DNA of 64,000 nucleotides from Inquilinus limosus DSM 16000. GTDB taxonomy: Bacteria > Pseudomonadota > Alphaproteobacteria > DSM-16000 > Inquilinaceae. The translations under genes were made by a program, and so were the position numbers. The notes below the pieces were generated by a model. It was not told the DNA's origin, searched no databases, and worked only from the letters and a program-made list of their open reading frames with translations. The stretch lies in NCBI RefSeq assembly GCF_000423185.1, contig NZ_KE383987.1:1-64000 (forward strand). Reading direction: 5' to 3'. Of this stretch, positions 26,209 to 35,107 are shown piece after piece (position 1 is the stretch's first letter; each line of letters opens with the position of its first letter).

Positions 26209-26738
26209 CGGCGGATGGCAGGCGCGGCGTCGGCCCAGGCGGTCGGCGTCGCCGGCTCGTCCTTGATCTCGCGCAGCACGACATAGCTGTCGAAGCGCGA
26301 GAGCTGGATCTCGCCGGCCAGGAGCGCCGCCGAGACCGCCTCATAGGCCACCATGTCCCGGCAGTCGAAGCGCAGCATGTAGTCGTAGCTGCCGCACAGC
26401 CCGAAGCAGCTCGTCACCTCCGGGATCGCCTTCACCTGCCGCTCGAACATCTGGAAGTCGTGCACGCCGTGGGATTTGAGCGAGGCGAAGGCGAACACCG
26501 CGACGCTGGGGAACAGCCGGGACCAGTAGACCTCGGCACGGTAGCCTCGGATCAGCCCCATCCGCTCCAGCCGCTTCACCCGCTTGTGGCAGGGGCTGGC
26601 CGAGATGCCGACCAGCTCGGACAGCTTGAAATTGGTGATCCGGCCGCTCTTCTGCAGTTCGGTGAGGATCCGCAGGTCGATGCGGTCGAGCTTCTCCGTC
26701 ATCGGGAACGCATCGCGGAACGCGGGCCGGGTCGTCAT
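26199..26738 (-). CDS. Lrp/AsnC family transcriptional regulator
   Basis: A 179-aa regulator. The N-terminal winged helix (LDRIDLRILTELQKSGRITN, with recognition segment SPCHKRVKRLERMGLI) precedes a C-terminal RAM effector-binding domain (about 75-160). It starts at ATG 26738 with AGGAG 8 bases upstream; ATG at residue 13 lacks one. Lrp-type regulators sense amino acids, so it probably controls the adjoining catabolic and transport operons. It diverges from the LysR gene across 138 bp. Confidence 0.88.
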   Translation of the reverse strand: MTTRPAFRDAFPMTEKLDRIDLRILTELQKSGRITNFKLSELVGISASPCHKRVKRLERMGLIRGYRAEVYWSRLFPSVAVFAFASLKSHGVHDFQMFERQVKAIPEVTSCFGLCGSYDYMLRFDCRDMVAYEAVSAALLAGEIQLSRFDSYVVLREIKDEPATPTAWADAAPAIRRAA

Positions 26739-26876
26739 GGCTCTGGGCTCCTGGCTGGGGCGGGTTCGTCTCCGACCGTCCGGTTCGGCCTCTCGGGCGC
26801 GCGGAAGCGGTTGCTTCGCATCCTCCCAGCATGATCGGATTGGACCGTCCGGCAACCGAAACGATCTCAATCCTGC

Positions 26877-27752
26877 ATGCAGAAAACGCAACCAGACCCG
26901 CTTCGGCTGCCGCTCAATTCGCTGCTGTTCTTCGAATCCGCGGCGCGCCACGGCAGCTTCACCCTGGCGGCGGTCGAACTCTTCGTCACGCCGGGCGCTG
27001 CCAGCCGGCAGGTCAAGTCGCTCGAATCCGCGCTCGGCGTCACGCTGTTCCGCCGCCGACACAACTCGATCGAGCTGACCGAGGCGGGCCGGACCTTCCT
27101 GGCCCATGTCAACGGCGCCCTCGCGCTGATCCGGACCGGTGCCGCGGAGATCACGCCGAACCGGTCGACACTGACCATTCGCGCCCCGCTGACCCTGACC
27201 CAGCGCTGGCTCATTCCCCGGATCGGATCGTTCCGGCAAGGCCATCCCGGCATCGATCTCTGGGTCCGCTCGATCATCGAGCCCGGCCATGAAGGGCCGG
27301 ATGTCGAGATCCGCTACGCGCGTGCGGATGCCGCCAAGGCCGAGGGCGAGATCTTCCTGCCGGACCGCACCATCCCGGTCTGCCATCCCCGGCTCCTCGG
27401 CGCCGATGCGAGACCGGAGAGGCCGTCCGATATCCTGCGTCTGCCGGTCCTGCTGGACACGCTCGACGGCTGGTCATGGCACCGCTGGTGCGAGGCGGCC
27501 GGCATCCCGTTCCGCCCGCTGGGCGGCAGCATCACCTTCGACACCGACGAGGCGGCGATCGACGCATGCCTCTCGGGTCTCGGCGTGGCTCAGGCCAATG
27601 CGGCCTTCGTCGATCGCCACCTGCAGAGCGGAGAGTTGCTGCCTCTCTGTCCGCAGGTCGAAGCCATCGTCGGGACCTATCGAACCCTGGCCCGCAAGCC
27701 CGGACGGGCGGCCGATGCTTTCATCGTTTGGCTAAAGGGCTTCCACATCTGA
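26877..27752 (+). CDS. LysR family transcriptional regulator (GcvA-like)
   Basis: A 291-aa LysR regulator. The winged HTH is residues 10-70 (FFESAARHGSFTLAAVELFV, then ASRQVKSLESALG), followed by a periplasmic-binding-like effector domain with TIRAPLTLTQRWLIPRIGSF. The ending is typical of the GcvA subgroup. It starts at ATG 26877. The divergent Lrp gene suggests joint control of the upstream amino-acid cluster; the M20 peptidase gene converges on it 18 bp downstream. Confidence 0.85.
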   Translation: MQKTQPDPLRLPLNSLLFFESAARHGSFTLAAVELFVTPGAASRQVKSLESALGVTLFRRRHNSIELTEAGRTFLAHVNGALALIRTGAAEITPNRSTLTIRAPLTLTQRWLIPRIGSFRQGHPGIDLWVRSIIEPGHEGPDVEIRYARADAAKAEGEIFLPDRTIPVCHPRLLGADARPERPSDILRLPVLLDTLDGWSWHRWCEAAGIPFRPLGGSITFDTDEAAIDACLSGLGVAQANAAFVDRHLQSGELLPLCPQVEAIVGTYRTLARKPGRAADAFIVWLKGFHI

Positions 27753-27770
27753 CGTCGCGCATAGCCGACG

Positions 27771-29180
27771 CTACCGCTCCGGCCGAGCGGCCGGCAATCC
27801 CGAGAGAATTCGGATCCAACTGCGGATTCCTTTGTGCAGACACCGCAAATCATATTTTTCATTGGGCGCGTGGATCGCGTCATCGCTCAGGCCGAACCCC
27901 ACCATCACGCTGTCGAGGTCGAGGATGTCCTTGAGATGGCGGACAACGGGGATCGTCCCGCCGGATCCCTTCAGGACGGGCCTGCGCCCCCATTCCTCGG
28001 CAAGGGCGTCGGCGGCCGCCGACAGATACGGATTCCGCTCGGGCACGATGATCGCGCCGCTCCCTCCTTGCCCCTCGAATTCGACCCTGCAATCCGCCGG
28101 GATCATGGCGCTGACGAATGAGCGCAGTTGTGCCCTGACGCGTTCGGGGTCCTGATCCCCGACGAGCCGGATCGAGATACGCGCGCTGGCCTGCGCCGGC
28201 AGGACCGACCGCTCGCCCGGCCCCGCATTGCCTCCGTGGATTCCGTTGATGTCCAGCGATGGCCGAGCCCACATCTGCTCCAGGACGGATCGGCCGGGTT
28301 CCAGGATCGGCACGGAGAGCCCGACCTCCGACAGGATGTCCTGCGCGGTGACGCCGAGAGCCTCCCACTGCCGCAATGTCTCCAGCGGGACGTCCTTGAC
28401 GTCGTCATAGAAGCCCGGAATGGCGACACGCCCATCCGGGTGATGGAGGCCGGTCACGATCCTCGCCAGCACCGCCAGCGGATTCGCCGCGATGCCGCCA
28501 TAGAGCCCGGAATGCAGGTCCGAAGCCGGTCCCTTGAGGACGATGTGCTCATGCAGCAGGCCCCGCAACCGGCAGGTGATGGCCGGCGTATCGGCGTCCC
28601 ACATCTCGCTGTCGCAGATATAGGCGGCGTCGCAGCGCAACTCGTCGGCGCAGCGTCTCAAGGCATCGAGGAGGCTGGGTGAGCCGCATTCCTCCTCCCC
28701 TTCCAGGAACACCGTGACATCGGCAGGGAGGTCTCCATCGGCCGCCAGCAGGGCGCGGCAGGCCTCGATGAAGGTCCAGAGCTGGCCCTTGTCGTCGGCC
28801 ATGCCGCGGCCGACCAGGCGTTCCCGTCCGTCCGGACCGGCAACCCGGCGCGGTTCGAACGGCGGCGTGGCCCATCGGTCCAGCGGGTCCGGCGGCTGCA
28901 CATCGTAGTGCCCGTAGAACAGGATGCGGGGCGGTTTCGGCGACCGGTCCCGCCGGCGGAAATGCCCGACCACCGCCGGATGGCCGGCCGTCTCCCGAAG
29001 ACCGGCATCGAAGCCCAGCGCCGTCAGGGCCTCGACCAGCCACTCCGCGGCGCGGCGACACTCGTCGCGATAGGCCGGATCGCTGGAGACGGACGGGATC
29101 CGCACCAGCTCGAACAGCTGCTCGACCGATCGGTCGAGCCTTTCGTCCACCACCCGCAAGGCCGCCTGCACATCCGCCAT
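27771..29180 (-). CDS. M20 family dipeptidase/metallopeptidase
   Basis: A 469-aa dizinc peptidase of the CPG2/CNDP-like M20 group. Metal ligands and catalytic residues are visible: GHYDVQPP (His, Asp), MADDKGQL (bridging Asp), EGEEECGS (general base Glu and ligand Glu) and the final His in DDAIHAPNEK. A dimerisation domain lies between about 190 and 350. There is no signal peptide, so it is cytoplasmic. It diverges from a Dpp-type transporter operon, suggesting that it cleaves the imported peptide or N-acyl amino acid. It starts at ATG 29180. Confidence 0.88.
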   Translation of the reverse strand: MADVQAALRVVDERLDRSVEQLFELVRIPSVSSDPAYRDECRRAAEWLVEALTALGFDAGLRETAGHPAVVGHFRRRDRSPKPPRILFYGHYDVQPPDPLDRWATPPFEPRRVAGPDGRERLVGRGMADDKGQLWTFIEACRALLAADGDLPADVTVFLEGEEECGSPSLLDALRRCADELRCDAAYICDSEMWDADTPAITCRLRGLLHEHIVLKGPASDLHSGLYGGIAANPLAVLARIVTGLHHPDGRVAIPGFYDDVKDVPLETLRQWEALGVTAQDILSEVGLSVPILEPGRSVLEQMWARPSLDINGIHGGNAGPGERSVLPAQASARISIRLVGDQDPERVRAQLRSFVSAMIPADCRVEFEGQGGSGAIIVPERNPYLSAAADALAEEWGRRPVLKGSGGTIPVVRHLKDILDLDSVMVGFGLSDDAIHAPNEKYDLRCLHKGIRSWIRILSGLPAARPER

Positions 29181-29235
29181 GACGCGTTTCACCCTTCTTC
29201 GGGACGGCCGAGAGCTTGACCCACCGATTCCATTA

Positions 29236-29249
29236 TGTCTATACAATTG
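29236..29249. promoter_or_regulatory. GntR-type operator candidate upstream of the Dpp-type operon
   Basis: TGTCTATACAATTG on the plus strand (minus: ATTGTATAGACA) matches the perfect palindrome TTGTCTAGACAA found before the gntR gene at 10 of 12 positions. It lies between the divergent M20 peptidase and binding-protein genes, in a short AT-rich tract, so it is probably bound by the HutC-type regulator encoded at 34319. Confidence 0.55.
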
Positions 29250-29354
29250 AAGCCGAGGGAGCCGCCGGCCATCGGCACCGGCCGCCGCTCCATCGGGACC
29301 AAGCAGCGACCGTCCGGATTCCAAGGATGGCGCCGGACAACAGGAGGTTCTGCG

Positions 29355-30947
29355 ATGGGAATGCGAGTGGCGACGGCCATGGCCGCTGCGGTCGTCCTGG
29401 GCCTGGCTTCGGCCGCCGACGGCAAGACGCTGATCTACTGTTCCGATTCGAGCCCGCAGGGCTTCGGGCCGCAGCTCTGGGACCTCGGCGCCTCGCTCGA
29501 CGCCGTGCGGCCGGTGTTCAACCGGCTCGTCGAATTCGAGACCGGCACGACGCAGCTGAAGCCAGGTCTGGCCGAATCCTGGATCATCTCCGAAGACGGG
29601 CTGACCTACACCTTCCGCCTGCGGCAGGGCGTCCGCTTCCATTCCCGCGGGGACTTCAAGCCGACACGCGACTTCGACGCCGACGACGTGCTGTTCAGCT
29701 TCGAACGGATGCTGAAGCCGGATCACCCCTATCACGAGGTCTCGGGCGGCACGTATCTCTACTTCGCCGGCATGGGCATGCCCGAGATCATCAAGTCGGT
29801 CGAGAAGCTGGACCGGCACACCGTGCGGTTCACGCTCAACCGCGCCGAGGCGCCGTTCCTGGCCGACCTGGCGATGGACTGGGCCTCGATCCTGTCGAAG
29901 GAATTCGCCGACCACCTGATGGCCGCCGGCACGCCCGAGACGATCGACCAGGAGCCGGTCGGGACCGGGCCGTACATGTTCGTCGCCTATCAGAAGGACG
30001 CCGTCATCCGGTACCGCGCCAACCCCGACTATTTCCGGGGCAGGCAGGCGATCGACACGCTGATCTTCTCGATCGTGCCGGATCCGGCCATCCGGCGGGC
30101 CAAGCTGGAGGCCGGCGAGTGCGACGTGATGATGGCGCCCGCCCCCGCCGATATCGAGAGCCTGCGCGCCAATCCGGACATCGTCCTGCTGGAGAGCGCA
30201 GGCATGAACGTCGCCTATGTCTCGCTCAATGTCCGCAAGCCTCCCCTGGACGACAAGCGGGTGCGCCAAGCGATCAATATGGCGGTCGACAAGGACGCGA
30301 TCATCCGGGCGGTCTATCTGGGCGGCGCCGTCCCCGCCAAGAACCCGCTGCCGCCGGTGATCTGGTCCTACAACGACGCCATCACCCCGTATCCCTACGA
30401 TCCTGCGGCCGCGAAGACGCTGATCGCGGAGGCGGGCGCCGAGGGGGCGAAGATCGAGGTCTGGTTCCTGCCGACGGCGCGGTCCTACAACCCGGATCCG
30501 AAGCGGATGGGCGAGCTGATGCAAGCCGATCTCAACGCCATCGGCCTCGACGCCACGCTGATGACCTTCGATTCCGCCGAGTACCGCAAGAGGGTGGTCG
30601 CGGCGGAGCATTGGATGGCGCAGGGCGGATGGATCGGGGACAACGGCGACCCGGACAATTTCCTCTACGTGCTCAGCTGTGCCGGAGCGCAGGAGCCGCC
30701 GCCGCAGAACAATGCGAAATGGTGCAACGCCCGATATGACGAGCTGATCCGCAAGGCGAAGGAGACCGCGGACATCGCGGCGCGGACGGCGCTGTACGAG
30801 GAGGCCCAGCGCATCGCTCATGACGAGGCGCCGTGGCTGCCGGTCGCCCACGTCACCAGCTATATGGCCCTGCGGAAGAGCGTGCGGAACTACAACACCG
30901 GCCCGGTCGCGGTCCCGAATTTCGAGGGCGTCGACAAGAGCGAGTAG
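29355..30947 (+). CDS. Dpp/Opp-type ABC transporter substrate-binding protein
   Basis: A 530-aa periplasmic SBP_bac_5 protein. The signal peptide is MGMRVATAMAAAVVLGLASA, cleaved before DGKTLIY. The family signatures LAESWIISEDGLTYTFRLRQ and VRFHS are present. It closely follows the DppA layout, ending with APWLPVAHVTSY. The start at ATG 29355 is fixed by AGGAGG at 29342-29347. It heads an operon with two permeases; no ATPase genes follow, so an ATPase from elsewhere must energise it. Confidence 0.9.
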   Translation: MGMRVATAMAAAVVLGLASAADGKTLIYCSDSSPQGFGPQLWDLGASLDAVRPVFNRLVEFETGTTQLKPGLAESWIISEDGLTYTFRLRQGVRFHSRGDFKPTRDFDADDVLFSFERMLKPDHPYHEVSGGTYLYFAGMGMPEIIKSVEKLDRHTVRFTLNRAEAPFLADLAMDWASILSKEFADHLMAAGTPETIDQEPVGTGPYMFVAYQKDAVIRYRANPDYFRGRQAIDTLIFSIVPDPAIRRAKLEAGECDVMMAPAPADIESLRANPDIVLLESAGMNVAYVSLNVRKPPLDDKRVRQAINMAVDKDAIIRAVYLGGAVPAKNPLPPVIWSYNDAITPYPYDPAAAKTLIAEAGAEGAKIEVWFLPTARSYNPDPKRMGELMQADLNAIGLDATLMTFDSAEYRKRVVAAEHWMAQGGWIGDNGDPDNFLYVLSCAGAQEPPPQNNAKWCNARYDELIRKAKETADIAARTALYEEAQRIAHDEAPWLPVAHVTSYMALRKSVRNYNTGPVAVPNFEGVDKSE

Positions 30948-30958
30948 CGGCCGTCGCC

Positions 30959-31972
30959 ATGATCCGCTTCGCCCTCGCCCGCCTGCTGTTCCTCGTGCCG
31001 GCCTTCCTCGGCATCGTCGTGCTGACCTTCGCCCTGCTGCACCTGATTCCGGGCGACCCGGTGCAGATGATGCTGGGCGAGCGGGTGCTCGATCCGGCAC
31101 GGCATGCCGAGATCATGCGCGGCCTCGGCCTCGACCGGCCGCTCCCGGTCCAACTGCTCGACTATCTGGGCCGCATCGTCCGGGGGGATTTCGGGCTGTC
31201 GATCGCGACCAAGCAGCCGGTCCTGACCGAGTTCCTGACGCTGCTGCCGGCCACGGTCGAGCTGTCCGCCGCCGCGATGGTCTTCGCCGTCGGCATCGGC
31301 ATGCCGCTCGGCATCACCGCCGCGCGGCGGCGCGGCACCACCCTGGACCACGCCATCATGACCGTCTCCCTCACCGGCTACTCGATGCCGATCTTCTGGT
31401 GGGGGCTGCTGCTGGTCCTGGCCTTCTCGGTCGGGCTGCAATGGACGCCGGTGTCGGGGCGGATCGGCGTCGAATACTATTTCGAGGGCGGAACCGGGCT
31501 GATGCTGGTCGATTCCCTGCTGTCCGACCAGGACGGCGCCTTCCGCTCGGCCGTCGCGCATCTGGTCCTGCCGGCCTTCGCGCTCGGCACCGTGCCGATG
31601 GCGGTGATCGCCCGGATGACCCGGTCCTCGATGCTGGAGACGCTGGGCGAGGACTACATCCGGACCGCGCGGGCCAAGGGCCTGCGGGAGGCGCGGGTGG
31701 TTGGGGTGCACGGGCTGCGCAACGCGCTGATCCCCGTGGTCACGGTCGTCGGCCTGCAGATCGGGACGCTGCTGGGCGGGGCGATCCTGACCGAGACGAT
31801 CTTCTCCTGGCCGGGAATCGGCCGCTGGCTGGTCGATTCGATCTTCAAGCGGGACTATCCGGCGGTCCAGGGCGGCGTGCTCCTGATCGCCACGATGGTC
31901 ATCCTGGTGAACCTCACCGTGGATCTCCTCTACGGCGTCCTCAACCCCCGCGTCCGCCACGCCGCCCGATGA
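30959..31972 (+). CDS. Dpp/Opp-type ABC transporter permease (DppB type)
   Basis: A 337-aa inner-membrane permease with six helices. The N-terminus MIRFALARLLFLVPAFLGIV and LIPGDPVQMMLGE are hallmarks of the DppB/OppB subfamily. The EAA loop is YIRTARAKGLREARVVGVHG. It starts at ATG 30959, 11 bp after the binding protein, and its stop overlaps the next gene as ATGA. Confidence 0.92.
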   Translation: MIRFALARLLFLVPAFLGIVVLTFALLHLIPGDPVQMMLGERVLDPARHAEIMRGLGLDRPLPVQLLDYLGRIVRGDFGLSIATKQPVLTEFLTLLPATVELSAAAMVFAVGIGMPLGITAARRRGTTLDHAIMTVSLTGYSMPIFWWGLLLVLAFSVGLQWTPVSGRIGVEYYFEGGTGLMLVDSLLSDQDGAFRSAVAHLVLPAFALGTVPMAVIARMTRSSMLETLGEDYIRTARAKGLREARVVGVHGLRNALIPVVTVVGLQIGTLLGGAILTETIFSWPGIGRWLVDSIFKRDYPAVQGGVLLIATMVILVNLTVDLLYGVLNPRVRHAAR

Positions 31973-32889
31973 GCGGGAGCATGAAGATCGGCGCGGAGGC
32001 CGCGAGCCCGGGCGAGACGGAGGCCCGCCCTCCGTCTCCGTCGCGCGAGCTGTGGCTGACGCTCGCCGCCAACCGTGCGGCGATGCTGAGCCTCGGCTTC
32101 ATCGCCGCGCTGGTGCTCGTCGCCGTGTTCGCCCCCATTCTCGCCCCCAACGATCCGAACGCGATCGACAAGCTTAGCCTGCTGCTGCCGCCGGCCTGGG
32201 TCGACGGCGGCAATTGGACCTATCCGCTGGGCACCGACCCGGTCGGCCGGTGCACGCTGTCCCGCCTGATCCATGGTGCCCGCCTGTCGCTCCTGGTCGG
32301 CCTCATCGTCGTCACGCTCTCGTTCGGCGCCGGGGTGGTGCTGGGTCTGGTCGCCGGCTTCCGCGGCGGCTGGGTCGACAGCACGGTGATGCGCCTGATG
32401 GACCTGACCCTCGCCCTGCCGGGGCTGCTGCTGGCGATCGTCGTGGTCGTGATCCTGGGTCCCGGCCTGGTGAACGCCATGATCGCCGTTGCCATCAGCA
32501 ACGTGCCCCACTACGCCCGTCTGACCCGGGCGGCGGTGCTGACCGAGATCACCAAGGACTATGTCATCGCGTCGAGGGTCGCGGGCGCCGGGACGCTGCG
32601 GCTGATGGTCGACACCGTCCTGCCGAACTGCCTGGCGCCGCTGATCGTGCAATCGACGCTCGGCATCTCCGCCGCCATCCTCGACACCGCCGCCCTCGGC
32701 TTCCTGGGCCTCGGCGCGCAGCCGCCGACGCCGGAATGGGGCACGATGCTGGCCGACAGCCGCGGCTTCATCCAGCGCGCGCCCTGGGTGGTCACGCTGC
32801 CTGGCCTCGCGATCCTGACCACCGTTCTGGCCTTCAACCTGCTCGGCGACGGGCTGCGCGACGCGCTCGACCCCCGCCTGAAGCGGTAG
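31969..32889 (+). CDS. Dpp/Opp-type ABC transporter permease (DppC type)
   Basis: A 306-aa permease with an extended cytoplasmic N-terminus, the helix AAMLSLGFIAALVLVAVFAP, the family motif YPLGTDPVGRCTLSRLIHGA and the EAA loop YVIASRVAGAGTLRLMVDTV. It starts at ATG 31969 overlapping DppB. The usual DppD/DppF ATPases are absent. It converges with the PLP-enzyme gene, 11 bp apart. Confidence 0.92.
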   Translation: MSGSMKIGAEAASPGETEARPPSPSRELWLTLAANRAAMLSLGFIAALVLVAVFAPILAPNDPNAIDKLSLLLPPAWVDGGNWTYPLGTDPVGRCTLSRLIHGARLSLLVGLIVVTLSFGAGVVLGLVAGFRGGWVDSTVMRLMDLTLALPGLLLAIVVVVILGPGLVNAMIAVAISNVPHYARLTRAAVLTEITKDYVIASRVAGAGTLRLMVDTVLPNCLAPLIVQSTLGISAAILDTAALGFLGLGAQPPTPEWGTMLADSRGFIQRAPWVVTLPGLAILTTVLAFNLLGDGLRDALDPRLKR

Positions 32890-32900
32890 TGCCGGCCTGG

Positions 32901-34151
32901 TCAGAGATCGAAGCCGTATTCGGATTTCAGATAAGCCCGGATCGAGGCGAGGTTCGGCTCGGCCACCCGCACCTCCCGATGGGCGGCGGGCTCCTTCAAT
33001 CCCGTCGAGCACCCGATCACCACCATGGGCCCGTCGTGTTCCAGCCGGTCGATCTTGCCGAGTGCCGCGACCGAGGCGCTGGGGGACAGCTCCTGCCACA
33101 GGCCCTGGCGCGCGAGCGCGCGCTGCGCCTGCCCGGCCTCTTCATCATCGACCAGGAGAGAGAGTCCGCCGCTCTCCCGGACGGCGACGACGGCACGGTA
33201 GCTGTTGACCGTGCAGGCGGTTCCGCTCTGCAGCGTGGGGCGGGGCTCGACCGAGACGGCCGGCACGCCGGTCGCGAGCGCCCTGTGCAGCGGCCCCCTG
33301 GCCGCCGGCTCGACCGAGACGATCTGCGGCAGATGGGCCACGAGCCCGAGGTCTCTCAGTTCGCGGAATCCTTTGAAGATCCCGAACAGCATCTCGCCAT
33401 AGCCGGTCGGGACGACCACGGCCGCCGGGGCGCGGCCGAGATCCGCGGCGATCTCGTAGGCGATCGTCTTGTAGCCTTCCGGTCCCCAGGGGTGGCCGGT
33501 GTGGACCGGGGTGAGATTGCTGACCGGATAGACCGATTTGAGCTGCATCATGGCGCGCATCGCCGGCCACCGCGCCTCCGCCGGGAGGAAGACCGGGTGG
33601 GCGCCGTAGGCCAGGATCATCTCCCGGAAGGCCGGGCTCACCTCCGGCATCGTGACGACGACGCAGCGAAGGCCGGCCCGGGCGGCGTGGGCCGCGGCGG
33701 ACACGCCATGGTTGCCCGAGGACGCCACGATCACGGTCGACGCCCCTTCCTGCAGGGCGGCGCTGACGGTGCAGACGTTGAGGCGGTCCTTGTGGCTCCA
33801 GGTCGGATTCCGGCTCTCGTCCTTCAGGAACACGCCGCGTTCGCGCACCGGAGCCTGGACCGCCGCGCCGATCTCGATCAGCGGGGTGTCGCCGGCGCCG
33901 AGACAGGCCTGCCTCGACAGGGGCGGCAGCAGCGCCTGCCATCGCAGGAAGCTCGGCTTCGCCCCGTCACCAAGCCGGTCCGGCGCGGTCCCGTAGTCGA
34001 AATCGAGCTCCAGCGGATACTGCATGTCCGCGGTGGACGTCCTCGGGCATCCGGACAGCTGGGCCGGCAGCAGGGGATATTCGGGACGGCCCGGGCCGAG
34101 CGATCTCTGGCATCTGGCCGACGAGGCTGTGGTCTCCGGCTCGACCGGCAT
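32901..34151 (-). CDS. Threonine-synthase-like PLP-dependent lyase
   Basis: A 416-aa fold-type II PLP enzyme. The Schiff-base Lys is in NPTWSHKDRLN, the cofactor loop is ASSGNHGVSAAAHAARAG, and glycine-rich phosphate binding is seen in VVVPTGYGEMLFG. This is the layout of threonine synthase, cysteate synthase and serine/threonine dehydratases. The position in a peptide/amino-acid catabolic module suggests degradation of an imported beta-substituted amino acid, but the substrate is unknown. It starts at ATG 34151 with GGGGGA upstream; a longer reading to 34220 would begin inside the operator. Confidence 0.82.
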   Translation of the reverse strand: MPVEPETTASSARCQRSLGPGRPEYPLLPAQLSGCPRTSTADMQYPLELDFDYGTAPDRLGDGAKPSFLRWQALLPPLSRQACLGAGDTPLIEIGAAVQAPVRERGVFLKDESRNPTWSHKDRLNVCTVSAALQEGASTVIVASSGNHGVSAAAHAARAGLRCVVVTMPEVSPAFREMILAYGAHPVFLPAEARWPAMRAMMQLKSVYPVSNLTPVHTGHPWGPEGYKTIAYEIAADLGRAPAAVVVPTGYGEMLFGIFKGFRELRDLGLVAHLPQIVSVEPAARGPLHRALATGVPAVSVEPRPTLQSGTACTVNSYRAVVAVRESGGLSLLVDDEEAGQAQRALARQGLWQELSPSASVAALGKIDRLEHDGPMVVIGCSTGLKEPAAHREVRVAEPNLASIRAYLKSEYGFDL

Positions 34152-34208
34152 CGCTGTGGTCCCCCCGCTTTCCCGAACGTCGCGGCAGAGTTGCAGCCGT
34201 CTGTTTAT

Positions 34209-34220
34209 TTGTCTAGACAA
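34209..34220. promoter_or_regulatory. Perfect 12-bp palindrome, GntR/HutC-type operator
   Basis: TTGTCTAGACAA lies between the divergent PLP-enzyme and gntR genes. The sequence resembles known HutC/GntR operators, and a near copy occurs before the Dpp-type operon at 29236. It is probably bound by the regulator at 34319, which would make the locus autoregulated. Confidence 0.65.
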
Positions 34221-34318
34221 AACTAAAGCGATCCGGCCTGGACAGCGAGGCGCCGGATCGGCTCTGTTTCAATGCTGCGGCGCGGCGGCCGGCCGCTCGC
34301 GCCCATGGGGAACATCGG

Positions 34319-35107
34319 ATGGCGAAGACGAAGCCTGGATCCGAAGCGGTGCGGTTTGAGCTGGACGGCGAGGGTCCCGTCTACCACCAGATCGAGCGCG
34401 CGATCCGGGCGAACATCCAAAGCGGGGCGTGGGGCCCCGGCTTCAAGATCCCGTCGGAGCTCGAGCTGATGCGGCTCGCCGAGTGCTCGCGGGCGACGAT
34501 GAACAAGGCGCTGACGAACCTCGCGAATGCAGGGCTGATCGTCCGCCGCCGCAGGAGCGGGTCGATCGTCCGGGAGTCGACGGAGGGGCACGCCGTCATC
34601 GGCATTCTCGACATCCGGAAGGACATCGAGGGCGCCGGGCGCCGCTATTCCTACCGCGTCACGTCGAAACGCATCCTGCCCGACGGCACCGCCAACGGGG
34701 AGTGGCCGGAAGCCCGCGGCGGCGAGCCGCTGCTCGCCCTCGAAGCCCTCCATTGCGGCGACGGGCTGGCCGAGGTGATCGAGGAGCGCCTGATCCGGCT
34801 CGCACTCGTGCCCGAGGCGGCGGAGGAGGATTTCGAGGACAATCCGCCGAGCAGCTGGCTGCTGGCCCGCCTGCCCTGCACCCGCCTTTCCCAGATCATC
34901 AAGGCCCGGGCGGCGGGCGCGAAGGAGGCCAGGCTGCTGCGGATCCGGAAGGGGGACCCGCTTCTGATCGCGGAGCGCCGCACCTGGAGCGAAAGCGAGC
35001 CGGTCACCTGGCTGCGCCTGACCTTCGCCGGCGCCCGCAACGAGTTCGTCGGCGAGTTCAACCCCCTCGACCCCAGACCCATGGGCGGCGACCGTGTTCC
35101 GGCCTGA
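34319..35107 (+). CDS. GntR family regulator, HutC subfamily (UTRA domain)
   Basis: A 262-aa regulator. The N-terminal winged helix (YHQIERAIRANIQSGAWGPG, IPSELELMRLAECSRATMNK) precedes a C-terminal UTRA ligand-binding domain (about 105-255; ERRTWSESEPVTWLRLTF). HutC-type proteins repress catabolic operons until a pathway metabolite binds. A palindromic operator lies 100 bp upstream. It overlaps the M24 peptidase start by 14 bp, so the two are co-transcribed. Confidence 0.9.
   Translation: MAKTKPGSEAVRFELDGEGPVYHQIERAIRANIQSGAWGPGFKIPSELELMRLAECSRATMNKALTNLANAGLIVRRRRSGSIVRESTEGHAVIGILDIRKDIEGAGRRYSYRVTSKRILPDGTANGEWPEARGGEPLLALEALHCGDGLAEVIEERLIRLALVPEAAEEDFEDNPPSSWLLARLPCTRLSQIIKARAAGAKEARLLRIRKGDPLLIAERRTWSESEPVTWLRLTFAGARNEFVGEFNPLDPRPMGGDRVPA

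Noticed and set aside
27774..27790. CCGCTC/GAGCGG hairpin at the 3' end of the M20 gene
   Set aside because: Only six base pairs, inside coding sequence, no T-tract; not distinct from GC-rich background.
29181..31100. Upstream extension of the M20 peptidase frame (to over 1100 codons)
   Set aside because: The extension is antisense to the Dpp-type genes, has no recognisable domain, and the peptidase has a normal start at 29180.
30820..31968. Extension of the DppC frame through the DppB gene
   Set aside because: The extension is Arg/Pro-rich noise in the wrong frame of DppB; ATG 31969 in an ATGA overlap is the natural start.
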